From assembly GCF_021654575.1 (NCBI RefSeq), contig NZ_AP024488.1, positions 4,487,501-4,551,500 of the forward strand: DNA of 64,000 nt. Direction: 5' to 3'. This DNA is from Desulfoluna limicola (GTDB taxonomy: Bacteria > Desulfobacterota > Desulfobacteria > Desulfobacterales > Desulfolunaceae). The translations under genes were made by a program, and so were the position numbers. Position 1 is the stretch's first letter. Every line of letters starts with the position of its first letter. The notes under the pieces are model-generated. The model made no database searches, was not told where the DNA came from, and saw nothing but the letters and a program-made list of their open reading frames with translations. Of the stretch, positions 18,914-27,672 are shown piece by piece.

Positions 18914-18954
18914 ATAAAAAAGCCGGGCAAGTACGCCCAGCTCTTTTGTTTTTA
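18914..18954 (-). terminator. Terminator of GDSL hydrolase gene
   Basis: Read on the minus strand, AGCTGGGC, loop GTACTT, GCCCGGCT and a TTTTTTATT tail. It lies about 40 bp past the stop of the GDSL gene. Confidence 0.7.
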
Positions 18955-18993
18955 AAGCATCCAAAGCGCTTCTTACGAACTTAAATCTTCTTT

Positions 18994-19908
18994 TTAGTCT
19001 CCACAGGAGAAGATAAATGGCTTTCTCGGATGAAGTGATCTCAACTCTTTAAGCAACTCTTTCATCTCTCTGCTGATCCGTCCGTGTTTTACCTGTCCGG
19101 CAGCAAGGGCAGCCAAATACCTGTGAGTTGCCGTTGTGGGATGAATATCGTCATAGAAAAGATATCCGTGACAGTCAGGTAATTTATCATCCCCAGTGCA
19201 AGAGCTGGAAACGTTCGGAAGTCCCAGTGTGTCGCCTTGTGTCACGGCAAACTGAAGAAGTTTGAAAGTATCCGCCATATAGAACTTCACCTCTGGAAAT
19301 GAGGTGTTCAAATCACAGATCAGGTGCTTCAGATTGTCATTAAACGTTGCGGACAATCCTGTTGCCAAAGCAGATCCCTCCGGACTCTTATTATACAAGG
19401 GGGTCAGGCCAAGATCGGGCAGATTCATCACCAGGATATCTTCAGCACCGGCATCGACAAGCTCCTGGAGGGAGCAAGCTATGTTCCAGAGTGCATTCGC
19501 GATGACACTCCCAGGGGCCTTGTCCCCCATGCTAAGAAAATCATTGCCACCAATCCAGACGGTAAAGAGGACTGCTGACAAGTCAGCATCTTCCGGAAGC
19601 CCATCGATATACGCATGGATCTGCGCCGTCATACCAATATCAAAATCATTGGAGACAGGTCCCACTGTCTGAGCACCACCGATGGCACGGTCCTCTAATG
19701 AGACATCTCTCATTGACTCTGCCAGATAGTCAAGCCACACGTCCCCATTGCTGAACGGCCCATAAGGGTGCCCATAACCATCCCCATCGCCATTATCGGA
19801 GAGGCTGTCTCCAAATGAAACGATGGTCTCCCACCCGAAGGCTGGCATGCTTGCCGGTGCAAGCAGAAGAAACACAACCCCGAAAATCATCCAGCATTTT
19901 TTGTTCAT
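18994..19908 (-). CDS. Secreted GDSL/SGNH esterase-lipase
   Basis: The start at 19908 follows AAGGAGATGTCCT; an upstream in-frame ATG lacks such a site. The 304-residue protein has a signal peptide (MNKKCWMIFGVVFLLLAPAS). SGNH block I is IVSFGDSLSDNG with the catalytic Ser, block III is VWIGGNDF, and block V is DDIHPTTATHR with Asp and His. Relatives are secreted lipases, phospholipases or thermolabile-haemolysin-like esterases. Single-gene unit with its own terminator. Confidence 0.85.
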   Translation of the reverse strand: MNKKCWMIFGVVFLLLAPASMPAFGWETIVSFGDSLSDNGDGDGYGHPYGPFSNGDVWLDYLAESMRDVSLEDRAIGGAQTVGPVSNDFDIGMTAQIHAYIDGLPEDADLSAVLFTVWIGGNDFLSMGDKAPGSVIANALWNIACSLQELVDAGAEDILVMNLPDLGLTPLYNKSPEGSALATGLSATFNDNLKHLICDLNTSFPEVKFYMADTFKLLQFAVTQGDTLGLPNVSSSCTGDDKLPDCHGYLFYDDIHPTTATHRYLAALAAGQVKHGRISREMKELLKELRSLHPRKPFIFSCGD

Positions 19909-20527
19909 AGGACATCTCCTTTTGTGAAATGAGTTTTCAGGCAACCCGGCTGTCTATAAAAGACCCGTGGCTTTCCGTCTCCTGATTGCTCAGGGTTTGG
20001 CTTTAGCTATGTGTGGGGGGGGGGGATATGACTCAAACAAAATCAGTGGCAGGCTATCAGCCACATTCTCTAATACATAAATTGATAAAAAGCAGAACCT
20101 TGTGGCCACAAAGTGAGGAAGCCCTGAAAGCCGGTAACAATTTAACTCTCAGAGAACTAAATAAGGGAATTGGAGGTCTGTACTCGCAACATTCAGCCCG
20201 TCAAATAGGGCAACCAAACGTTTTTGCCACGCTTTTATCAAAAGTGACCCGCCGGAGGTGAATGGAATGGTTACAAACAATGTTTGTCTATACCACCTCT
20301 GTTTGTCAAGACAATTGATCCCTCATCAATCACTTCACACGTAAAGTTCATGAACGAAGGCATATTCGTTTGCCTTGTTCTCTGTGATTCCCATGCTTGA
20401 CTCCGCACCCCTGCGCATCACCCGGCTCATGTCATTCTCTCCCCATTTGAAATCTAAATGAATTTGTGATTTAACCCGGTTACTTGAATAACTGACCACT
20501 GAAACATTTATACATGCTTCACTTAAA
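19909..20527. other. Intergenic region with short repeat copy
   Basis: It contains a run of ten or more G (about 20013-20024) and a copy of the S9-type head in inverted form at about 20208-20262 (ACGTTTTTGCCACGC, GACCCGCCGGAGG). A possible 31-codon minus-strand gene is listed separately. Confidence 0.45.
20335..20430 (-). CDS. Possible small protein of 31 residues
   Basis: An ATG at 20430 is preceded by GGGGAGAG at a suitable distance and reads MSRVMRRGAESSMG... to a stop at 20335. No family is recognised and no signal peptide or membrane helix is seen. The only support is the ribosome site. Confidence 0.25.
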   Translation of the reverse strand: MSRVMRRGAESSMGITENKANEYAFVHELYV

Positions 20528-20611
20528 GGCCGCCGTGCTTTGACCCGAGGAACGAGGATCAAAGCGCAGCGGCAACCAGCTTTCAAGGTGGCCCACCTTG
20601 CCGCCGGAGGC
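20528..20611 (-). repeat. Inverted repeat unit upstream of EIIC-like gene (S12)
   Basis: A complete unit in inverted orientation with both hairpins. Its head GCCGCCGGAGGC ends 38 bp before the start codon at 20649. This is one of the few units whose head faces a plus-strand gene's 5' end. Confidence 0.8.
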
Positions 20612-20648
20612 ATGTTTTTTAGAAGCTGTTATGGGGGATGGTACTAAA

Positions 20649-21722
20649 ATGTCACAGGTAAGTTTGTTTCGAAGGTTTATCAACCGGTATTTGATTGACG
20701 GCTTGAGCGGTATGGCTCTGGGCCTGTTCTCGACCCTTATCGTGGGACTTATCATCAAGCAGATCGGGGCGGGGATTGGGGGCTCCATCGGCGCCATGCT
20801 GCTTCAGATCGGCAGCATCGCTCTGGTCACGACAGGGGCTGGCATCGGTGTGGGGGTGGCTCATAAGCTCAGGGCCCCCAACCTCATTATTTACGCTTCG
20901 GCGGTCACCGGGATGTTCGGGGCGTATGCGGGAAAGATTCTTGGGGGGAGCGTCCTTGTGGGGCGTGCGGTGCATCTGGCAGGGCCCGGTGAGCCTCTGG
21001 GGGCGTTTATAGCGACCCTGGTGGGGATTGAGGTGGGACGACGGGTCTTCGGCAGGACCCGACTCGACATCGTCATCACGCCCATGGTCACCCTTGTGAG
21101 CGGCGGGCTCATCGCCCTTCTCATCGGTCCGCCCATCGGAAAATTCATGGCCTACCTGGGGGACATCATTCTTTTTGCCACCGAGCAGAGGCCCTTTGTC
21201 ATGGGCGTCATCATCTCCGTCTGCATGGGGATTTTCCTCACCCTGCCCATCAGCTCGGCGGCCATCTCCATCATCCTCGGCCTCAAAGGCCTCGCCGCAG
21301 GGGCCGCCACCGCCGGATGCGCAGCGCAGATGGTTGGGTTTGCCGTGGCCAGCTACCGTGAAAACAAGATCAACGGCCTCTTTGCCCAGGGCCTGGGCAC
21401 CTCCATGCTCCAGATGCCGAATATCGTGAAGAACCCACGAATCTGGATTCCGGCCATCGTGGCGAGCGCCATCACCGGCCCCATCGCCACCGTCCTCTTT
21501 GCCATGGAGAACAACCCCAGCGGCGGCGGCATGGGCACCTCCGGACTCGTCGGGCAAATCATGACCTGGAACACCATGATCGGCTCCCAAAGCCCCGTGA
21601 TCCTCTGTATCAAAATCGCCCTCATCCACTTCATCTTCCCCGCCGCCATCGCCTTCGGCGTCTCTGAATTTCTCCGCCGCATCGGCTGGATCAAGGCAGG
21701 CGACATGAAGCTGGAGCAGTAG
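20649..21722 (+). CDS. PTS EIIC_2/PfoR-like membrane protein
   Basis: A 357-residue, highly hydrophobic glycine-rich protein with about nine to ten membrane segments. It matches the PTS_EIIC_2 (COG3641, PfoR-like) group: a GLIIKQIGAGIGG start, TGMFGAYAGKILGG, and SGGGMGTSGLVGQ near the end. This group resembles the membrane unit of sugar phosphotransferase systems but usually lacks EIIA/EIIB partners, and none are nearby. Its substrate is unknown. The start at 20649 follows GGGGGA; a start at 20631 is possible. The longer reading frame beginning at 20598 would be translated from the repeat and is rejected. Confidence 0.75.
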   Translation: MSQVSLFRRFINRYLIDGLSGMALGLFSTLIVGLIIKQIGAGIGGSIGAMLLQIGSIALVTTGAGIGVGVAHKLRAPNLIIYASAVTGMFGAYAGKILGGSVLVGRAVHLAGPGEPLGAFIATLVGIEVGRRVFGRTRLDIVITPMVTLVSGGLIALLIGPPIGKFMAYLGDIILFATEQRPFVMGVIISVCMGIFLTLPISSAAISIILGLKGLAAGAATAGCAAQMVGFAVASYRENKINGLFAQGLGTSMLQMPNIVKNPRIWIPAIVASAITGPIATVLFAMENNPSGGGMGTSGLVGQIMTWNTMIGSQSPVILCIKIALIHFIFPAAIAFGVSEFLRRIGWIKAGDMKLEQ

Positions 21723-21737
21723 GAATAGAAACAACCG

Positions 21738-22267
21738 GCCTCCGGCGGCGAGGTGAGCCACCTCGAAAGCGGGTTGCCGTTGCGGGCTGCGCCCGCCTCA
21801 AATGCTGGAGGTTGACGCAACCGGTGTCACAAACTTCCAACGATACAGAGACTGTGACAATACTCAAACCGTATCGGCTTTAACGGCCGTGCCTATAACG
21901 CCGGTTCAACAGGTACCGTTTTACTATCAGCATGGAAAGACGACACAGATAAGCGTGTCCCAGCAATACCACGGGCGAAGCCCTGACGCAAAAATGCGAA
22001 CACAACGAGCCTGAGGAACGAAGGCTCGTTGTGTTCGCAATCAGCTTTCAAGGTGGCTCACCATACCGCCGGGGTTGTTCCGCTCAGACTCAAGCCGGTT
22101 TCGAGTGTCCAGTGGGCTGTTTTTTAGAAAAATGAAACAGGCCTCTTTTCCGAAACGGGTTGCCCCATGTCACCCTCCACGCGAATGCCCCGAAATCGAT
22201 TGAGGCATGATTCCCTTTATGCATTCGCCATAGGGTTTCCAGGTGCCCCCACCTGGCCGCCGGAGGC
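21738..22267. repeat. Spacer element S13 with inverted ends
   Basis: The left end starts 16 bp after the EIIC-like stop. A decayed inverted unit lies at about 21985-22070. The right half (about 22095-22267) is closely similar to 40955-41111 of S21, including GGGCTGTTTTTTAGAAAAATG, here split as GGGCTGTTTTTT and GAAAAATG, and ACGCGAATGCCCCGAAATCG. It ends 24 bp from the porin stop. Confidence 0.8.
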
Positions 22268-22290
22268 ACGTGCTTCTGTCAGTTACGTGA

Positions 22291-23577
22291 TCAGAACTTG
22301 ACGCGCAGGCCGGTCATGAGGGCGTGGATGTCCTCATAGTCGGATTCAAGGCTGTAGTAGCGGTACCCGGCGTAGAGTTCGGTGCCGAGGTTTTCCAGCT
22401 CATGGACCACCTGGGCTCCGATGACATCCCCTTTGCCGTACTGGTGGGCAACGCCGCCGGAGACGGTCAGGTTGTCATCGTACTGGCCGAAGTCGATGGC
22501 AAACCGTGTCTCGCCGGAGAGAAAGATGTCATCCCTGTAGCCGAGCTTGATGTAGTAGAACGAGCCGTCATCGCTGCCGTTCTGTTTGTACTCCTGCATC
22601 CCGCCGGCAACGGCCATGTTGACGCCGGAGTCGAGGAGCATGGCAACGGAGCCGTCGTACTGATTGTCCACCGTGGTGGATGCCCCGCGTGGTTTGGCGT
22701 ATGCAACGGCTCCCACGACCTTGATATCCGAGAGCTTGCCGTCGTATCTCAGCGCCACATCGCCCCCGCCGTCGGCCACCCAGGAACCGGAGGCCATGGC
22801 CCCTGCAAAGGCGGGGGTGTCGTACCTGACCCTCACATCGCGGCCCAGCCCATCCATGCTGTTGAACACATCTCCGATGCTTATCCCGGACAGGCTCTTC
22901 GTGCTCTTATCAACAAATTGCAATCCGCCTGCAAAGTCACTGACGGAGGAGTCCCCGGCCAGAGACGATCCGGACAGGTCAATGTTGGTGGTGTCGTCGG
23001 AAGCGGTGGATCCATGGCCCATAGAAAGGGTGCCGCAGCTGTTGTGTTTGGCGTAGAGGTCCACATGACGTCGGGTAAAGGTGGAGTCACCATTGTCCCG
23101 GGGGCTGTCCTGGCTCACGGCATCGCTTGGGTTGACGTTAAGCCCCGCTTCAAGAAGCGTCCCGAAGGTGACGTCCTTGGAGGCATGAATGGTACCCTTG
23201 ATGCCGAACCGAGACTGGGAGGCCGTGTTATCAACCTGGTAGACATCGGAATCCTCTCCATCATCTGCGGCCAGAAGGGCCCGGTTGATATGGCCATACA
23301 ATGTCACGGACGACTTCTTGTTGCCCTTGAGCACAAAAGGCCCGCCCATCATACCGCCTGCCCCCTCTTTTTTTTCCATGCTCATCATCTCAAGCCTGGA
23401 TTTCATCTCTTCGAGGGCCTTGGCCTGGGCATCAATCTGTTCCTGCTGCTGGCGGGTGATCTCCTTCATTTCATTGATGTCTTGTTCCTGATCGGCAAAG
23501 GCCGGTCCGGACGTGACACACAGGGCAAGCATTCCAATCATTAACCCATAGATGTACTTCTGTGATCTGCTCTTCAT
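22291..23577 (-). CDS. Outer membrane porin with N-terminal coiled coil
   Basis: A 428-residue protein with a signal peptide ending near GPAFA. A coiled-coil segment follows (about 33-68, QDINEMKEITRQQQEQID...), then a beta-barrel of alternating strands beginning SSVTLYGHINRALLA. The chain ends in Phe (TGLRVKF), the usual BAM signal for outer membrane insertion. GRxxxG-like and GISIGD motifs fit general porins. The coiled coil may interact with peptidoglycan or form a trimer stalk. The start follows GGGGATGTC. Single-gene unit between repeat units. Confidence 0.85.
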   Translation of the reverse strand: MKSRSQKYIYGLMIGMLALCVTSGPAFADQEQDINEMKEITRQQQEQIDAQAKALEEMKSRLEMMSMEKKEGAGGMMGGPFVLKGNKKSSVTLYGHINRALLAADDGEDSDVYQVDNTASQSRFGIKGTIHASKDVTFGTLLEAGLNVNPSDAVSQDSPRDNGDSTFTRRHVDLYAKHNSCGTLSMGHGSTASDDTTNIDLSGSSLAGDSSVSDFAGGLQFVDKSTKSLSGISIGDVFNSMDGLGRDVRVRYDTPAFAGAMASGSWVADGGGDVALRYDGKLSDIKVVGAVAYAKPRGASTTVDNQYDGSVAMLLDSGVNMAVAGGMQEYKQNGSDDGSFYYIKLGYRDDIFLSGETRFAIDFGQYDDNLTVSGGVAHQYGKGDVIGAQVVHELENLGTELYAGYRYYSLESDYEDIHALMTGLRVKF

Positions 23578-23630
23578 GACATCCCCTTTCCCATAAGGTT
23601 ATAAGTCACACAGCAAACAATACAAACCAT

Positions 23631-23936
23631 GCCTCCGACGGGCAGGGGATGACCCCCTGCATCCCATATTGCGAGTGCTCTCAGCCCTCGTCCCCCGGAC
23701 TGATTACATTCGCCAAAGGGACTGCACACGTGGGCAAGGCCATAGGCGGCGAAAGCTCCCTTGTGTGGCCCGGAGAACGCTTCATCTTGGTTTTTAGGCG
23801 TACGTAAGCCATAGATATCGTCAACATGAACCGTTCCGCTCATTCCCCGCGGCCCTGACGAGGTGCTAATCGCATCCGCGGCCTGCTTTCAAGGTGTATT
23901 TTCCCACGCGGTTTTCCCACCCATACCACCGGAGGC
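23631..23936. repeat. Spacer element S14 with degenerate inverted ends
   Basis: The left end GCCTCCGACGGG with a CAGGGGATGACCCCCTG hairpin lies 54 bp upstream of the porin start. The right end (about 23860-23936) finishes CCACCGGAGGC. Both ends carry several substitutions, so it is an older copy. Confidence 0.65.
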
Positions 23937-24216
23937 GTCTTATCAACAGGCACATTGGGCGGAATGGTTTCGTCAACAATTTCGTTAACGTTGGCATGGA
24001 CTGGCTCTGGCCAGTCGTGGCGTCGGCGTCATGGCGCTCGCCTCTCAGGTCGGTCTACATACTCAGGAGGGATTCAAGGTTGGATTACTCGTAAATAAGA
24101 GATGTTACAAGCTCAAACACCATCTCACACACGAAACAAAAGGTCAAGGTTCTATCGCATCTATCCGTCTGTTCTTATTGTTTTTTACAGCGCTCAGGGC
24201 CGTGAGTCCCACACGA

Positions 24217-24256
24217 GAAAAAGCGCCACCAGGATTCGTCAGCCTGGTGGCGTCTC
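24217..24256 (-). terminator. Strong hairpin, terminator-like on the minus strand
   Basis: CGCCACCAGG pairs with CCTGGTGGCG, followed on the minus strand by CTTTTTC. It lies about 500 bp past the isochorismatase-like gene, so which transcript it ends is unclear. Confidence 0.5.
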
Positions 24257-24445
24257 GCATTCAAGGGCTTGAACCACCTCAGATTGTGTAAGAATAACGT
24301 GTCTTTTCAGGAAGTTCGACGCCGCACACACCTGTTTAAAGGGCGATATCAGACAGATCGGATCAAGGGCCCGGCTTCTTTCACACCACCCTCCGTGCTG
24401 AGAAGCCTTGTCAGAAAAATTGAGGGGCAGAAGTCAGGACGATGT

Positions 24446-24625
24446 ATGGCATACACAGAATACAAGGTCATCACTGTTGTGGAAGGTGGGTTGGGGACCA
24501 TTTTTTTAGGGGCGTCCGGTATTCCCACCAAAAAAATGGAAACAACCCTGAACAAAGAGGCGGAGGAGGGGTGGAACCATTCCACCCTGCTTTCGAGGGG
24601 GCTCACCCCGCCGCCGGAGGCATAA
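24446..24625 (+). pseudogene. DUF4177-like gene truncated by a repeat unit
   Basis: The 59-residue frame starts MAYTEYKVITVVEGGLG and continues with KKMETTLNKEAEEGWN, matching the beginning of DUF4177 proteins (EYKVV..., then ...LNELGxEGWE). After EEGW the family normally continues with two further beta strands. Here the frame instead enters an inverted repeat unit (head at 24611-24621) and ends LTPPPEA. The C-terminal part is therefore lost or replaced. It may still be expressed, but the fold should be incomplete. Confidence 0.6.
24587..24621 (-). repeat. Inverted repeat unit within DUF4177 remnant
   Basis: CTGCTTTCGAGGGGG followed by CTCACCCC and GCCGCCGGAGGC: head and first hairpin of the repeat family. 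A short GTGGAACCATTCCAC hairpin precedes it. Confidence 0.7.
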
Positions 24626-24759
24626 GGGACTCGATGTGAAAGAATGAGACAACGACCGGTACCGGGCGTTTCCACAATGCTGTGCGGTGCAACGTTCGAT
24701 TGTCAAAGCGCACGGTCCTATCCGGTGAGAACGTGCATTATTAACATTTGAAACGGCCC

Positions 24760-25293
24760 TTAAGCAAAGGCAATGTCCTCAGAGGCAAGGGCATTGATGG
24801 GCACCCCGAAACTCTTCATGGCAGGCAACGTCGCGTTGTGGTGTGCCTGAATGGTTTTTCCATCGGCGTGGGGTTTGTCGTGGGTGGTGTGGGCATCGGC
24901 TGCCACGGTAACGTGGTAGCCAAGACCAGCGGCGCGCCGTGTGGTGGTGTCCACGCAGAACTCGGTGGCGTATCCGCTGACGACCAGATGGGTCACCTGA
25001 AACTTTTTCAGCAGCTCTTCAAGGCGGGTCTTCAAAAAGGAGTCCGGGGTGGTTTTTCGGATTCGGTGATCACCGGGTTCCACCTGGAGCCTTGCATCAA
25101 GCTCCCAGCCCGGGGAGCCAAGATCAAGGCCACCGCCCGGAGCGGTCTCGTGCTGAATATAAATCACCGGAGACCCCTCATGTCGGGCCCGTATCGCAAG
25201 GTCGTTGATGCGGGACAGCACAAGGCCGGCATCAAAGGGTGGGGGGTCAAAGAGCCCTTTCTGGACATCGATCACCAAAAGTGCAGATTTCAT
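24760..25293 (-). CDS. Isochorismatase-family cysteine hydrolase
   Basis: A 177-residue protein of the isochorismatase-like hydrolase fold. The catalytic Asp is in ALLVIDVQKGLF, the Lys in RKTTPDSF, and the nucleophilic Cys in GYATEFCVDTTTR. The cis-peptide-type VSGYATE segment is also typical. Members hydrolyse amides such as nicotinamide, N-carbamoyl compounds or isochorismate. Substrate cannot be assigned. It stands alone. Confidence 0.85.
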   Translation of the reverse strand: MKSALLVIDVQKGLFDPPPFDAGLVLSRINDLAIRARHEGSPVIYIQHETAPGGGLDLGSPGWELDARLQVEPGDHRIRKTTPDSFLKTRLEELLKKFQVTHLVVSGYATEFCVDTTTRRAAGLGYHVTVAADAHTTHDKPHADGKTIQAHHNATLPAMKSFGVPINALASEDIAFA

Positions 25294-25407
25294 CAGGTAC
25301 TCCTTTTGCTCATCAGAAGATCAGTCTCAATGTGGCATCATCTTTTTACCCAATAATCCCAAATAGCATTTGGCCCATGGGTCCGTAAAGGGCGAGAGTA
25401 AAAAACG

Positions 25408-25614
25408 GCCTCCGGCGGCAAGGGAGGCAAAGCCACATTAGGCAACATACCTTGAAAGCAGGGTGCGGTTGCGCTTTGCCCCTCGTTCCTCGGGGCACGT
25501 CACATCCGGAGTTTAAACGGACGTTACTCAAGGGCACGTTTGAGATCTGTTTGTTGATCGCAGCGGCAACTATTCAGCCCATAGTCTCCTCTGGCAGCCC
25601 TGCCGGGGGCCAGA
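25408..25614 (+). repeat. Spacer element S16
   Basis: The left unit carries the insertion variant of the first hairpin (GGCAAAGCCACATTAGGC), 115 bp upstream of the isochorismatase start. It is followed by the usual second hairpin and, at about 25593-25614, a CCCTGCCGGGGG hairpin. No inverted right end is found before 25817. Confidence 0.7.
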
Positions 25615-25816
25615 CTGTTGCCTGCCCTAAGTGCTGGGTTTGCTAAACAGCGTTTGAGACCAATGCCTGTTCAGTCGAAGGCGTTGGCTTGCCGACTGTA
25701 TTTGACTGAAGGAGCAAGCACCCGTTCTTATCTCCCGAACCTCTTTGATAATTCAAACGCTTCGGTGTATAACTTCCGATCAACTATAAACATAGTTTAC
25801 TGCAGCTGGAGAGACC

Positions 25817-26446
25817 ATGAATATACATCAGATTCGGTTGGCGAAGATGGCCACCTTTGCTTACATCATCGAGGACCCGGAGACCAAGCGTTGTGTGCTG
25901 GTGGACCCGGCTTTTGAGGTGAAGCGGATATTGCGGGAAGTGGAGATCCTGGGGCTCACGGTGGTGGGCCTGATCAACACGCATTGTCACAGCGACCACA
26001 CAGCGGGGAACCGGGAGGTGGTGGAGGCAACGGGAGCGCCGGTGATGATTCACAGGGAAGATGGCAAGGCGCTTTCGGGTTTGGGGAACCGGGCCCTGAC
26101 CAAGGTGATGGGGGGCAAGCGGTCGCCAAAGCCTTCGCGGCTCTTAAAAGACGGCTCGATCATCGAGGTGGGGAAGGGCTCCATCACGGTGCTTCACACC
26201 CCCGGCCACACGCGGGGCGGGATCTGCCTTTACATGCCGGGCCATGTGATCACCGGGGACACCCTGTTTGTGGGGGCTGTGGGCAGAACGGACCTTCCGG
26301 GAGGAAGTCTCAAGGTGTTGAAGCAGTCGGTGCGAGAGAAGATCTTTACGCTCCCCCAAGAGACCGTGGTGTGGCCGGGGCACGACTATGGGAAAAAGCC
26401 CAAGTCCACGGTGGGGTTCGAGAAAAAACACAATCCCTATATATAA
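25817..26446 (+). CDS. Metallo-beta-lactamase fold hydrolase, glyoxalase II/persulfide dioxygenase-like
   Basis: A 209-residue MBL-fold enzyme. The metal site motif is THCHSDHTAG, followed by HTPGHTRGG, ITGDTLFVGAVGRTD and WPGHDYG, which together supply the His/Asp ligands of the glyoxalase II/ETHE1 group. It probably hydrolyses a thioester or acts on a persulfide. The length is near that of bacterial YcbL-type hydrolases, so hydroxyacylglutathione hydrolase-like is the neutral name. ATG at 25817 follows a GGAGAGACC site. Confidence 0.85.
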   Translation: MNIHQIRLAKMATFAYIIEDPETKRCVLVDPAFEVKRILREVEILGLTVVGLINTHCHSDHTAGNREVVEATGAPVMIHREDGKALSGLGNRALTKVMGGKRSPKPSRLLKDGSIIEVGKGSITVLHTPGHTRGGICLYMPGHVITGDTLFVGAVGRTDLPGGSLKVLKQSVREKIFTLPQETVVWPGHDYGKKPKSTVGFEKKHNPYI

Positions 26447-26819
26447 ATAGGGTTAAGGGCTGGTAAAAAGACACCGCTAAATGGCAAGAGAAAAACTCGC
26501 GCAGCCATCCGGTGCCCCTTGAATAGTCTCGTTGCCCCCTTTACCCGAAACCCCATGTTGCTGATCTGTATTGGCGGGTTCGAAAAACAGGCCTTGTTTG
26601 ATTTTTCGGAAGACGCGCCACAACCCTTTCGATCCGGCGAATGAAGATCTACTAATCGGCAACGTGAGGGCATGGGTTGCCCCGGTTCAAAAAACGTTGG
26701 AGCGAAACGACGCCACAGGAGCCCTTCGCCATCAGCGTGTTTTTCTTCTCCAAAAACGCAAAACCCCCGAGGCTAACTTGCCCCGAGGGTTTCACACCAC
26801 TACAAATAGGAGAATTAAG

Positions 26820-26894
26820 ATGAAGGTTTTTTCAGTTGGGTACTTCAATCTCCTTAAGGTTTTGGGGGGTGCTTGGGGCACCCCCCAACCCTAA
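26820..26894 (+). CDS. Candidate leader peptide 1, copy A
   Basis: A 24-codon frame beginning MKVFSVGYFNLLK after AGGAGAATTAAG. The equivalent frame is present in copy C (MKDCSIGWFKCLK) but shifted in copy B, so coding is doubtful. Its 3' half overlaps a hairpin, so the DNA may be conserved for RNA structure instead. Confidence 0.25.
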   Translation: MKVFSVGYFNLLKVLGGAWGTPQP

Positions 26895-26905
26895 GGAGTA
26901 GGAGG

Positions 26906-26974
26906 ATGAAGTATATATATAAACACCGTCTTGACGGTCCGGGCCACCGGTCCGCGATGAGGAGAGTCTGCTAA
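26906..26974 (+). CDS. Candidate leader peptide 2 (MKYI type), copy A
   Basis: A 22-codon frame with a perfect GGAGG five bases before ATG, MKYIYKHRLDGPGHR then SAMRRVC. The same frame occurs in copy B with the same length and in copy C without its stop. Basic and short; no known family. The frame contains the CGGTCCGG hairpin, so part of the conservation may be structural. Confidence 0.4.
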   Translation: MKYIYKHRLDGPGHRSAMRRVC

Positions 26975-27442
26975 AAAGAGCTTCCGAAGGACCCGGCTAA
27001 AGGGATTTCCAAAAAGGGGAAATGGCGTTTTTCGGTTGTTTTGCGTTTTGTTGGCTTAGCCGGGCCTTCGAGAGGCTTGGTGAGGTATATTGCAACCTGT
27101 ATGCCAAAACGCAGGAACACCCCCCAAAAAAAACCCAAGCACCCGAAACAAAGAACAAAAAAAACCACGCCGCCTTTCCCTTTATGCATTCCCCCCATTT
27201 TATCCTCCCCATCCCGAACAACAGGTGGATCGCTATTAACCAGATGACACCTTTTTAATCACTCCCCCTGGTTACCTTTCCTCCGCCTCAAGCCTTTCAG
27301 GGGCGGCGCCAGCCCCTCCAGCCCCCCCCTCCGGACAGCCCCCCGGATTGTCTCAGCACTCCAGCATTCACAGGCACCACACCGGGCGTTGCCAGCAACA
27401 TGACAGCCTGATTCCCCCGAATGAAAAGGGCTTGGTGTGTTC

Positions 27443-27458
27443 TGGCACCGCTTTTGCT
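27443..27458 (+). promoter_or_regulatory. Sigma-54 promoter, copy A
   Basis: TGGCAC-CGCTT-TTGCT matches the -24/-12 consensus exactly at GG and GC with the proper spacing. It lies about 215 bp upstream of regulator A. Confidence 0.85.
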
Positions 27459-27672
27459 CTTAGACTCCGCAATGGCATGATCCATGACAACGCACGCCCC
27501 CATGTGCCCAACCGGGTGCCTAACCACACCGCGGGATAGCCCCTGCTTGACGCCCACCCCGTCCCACAGTGAACAATATAAATACCCAGGGCGTGCTGCC
27601 CTCCTCATCGCCATTGGCACTGAGGACCTGACACCACTTGGGGCTTCCCAACCGAAAAGGAGCAAACAACCC

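Larger units (their letters stand above)
26761..27105. repeat. Leader module, copy A
   Basis: First of three homologous segments (with 29335-29715 and 31262-31465 plus 32965-33105). In order: a CCCCCGAGG hairpin; AGGAG and a short frame; a GGGGGGTGC...GCACCCCCC hairpin (26864-26886); AGGAGG and a 22-codon frame; a CGGTCCGG...CCGGTCCG hairpin (26935-26954). A long imperfect stem comes last, in which CTTCCGAAGGACCCGGCTAA (26981-27000) pairs with the region TTAGCCGGGCCTTCGAG (27056-27072). It is followed by a sigma-54 promoter. Confidence 0.75.

Noticed and set aside
20598..20648. Upstream start for the EIIC-like protein
   Set aside because: The first codons would be read from the repeat head; the start at 20649 has a better ribosome site.
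22324..23544. Plus-strand frame of 406 codons across the porin
   Set aside because: Antisense to a porin with signal peptide and terminal Phe; no ribosome site or known motif.
26906..27105. Known riboswitch (cyclic-di-GMP or other) in the leader modules
   Set aside because: I looked for the cyclic-di-GMP-I core and other common aptamer cores and did not find them; the leader is left as an unassigned structured RNA.
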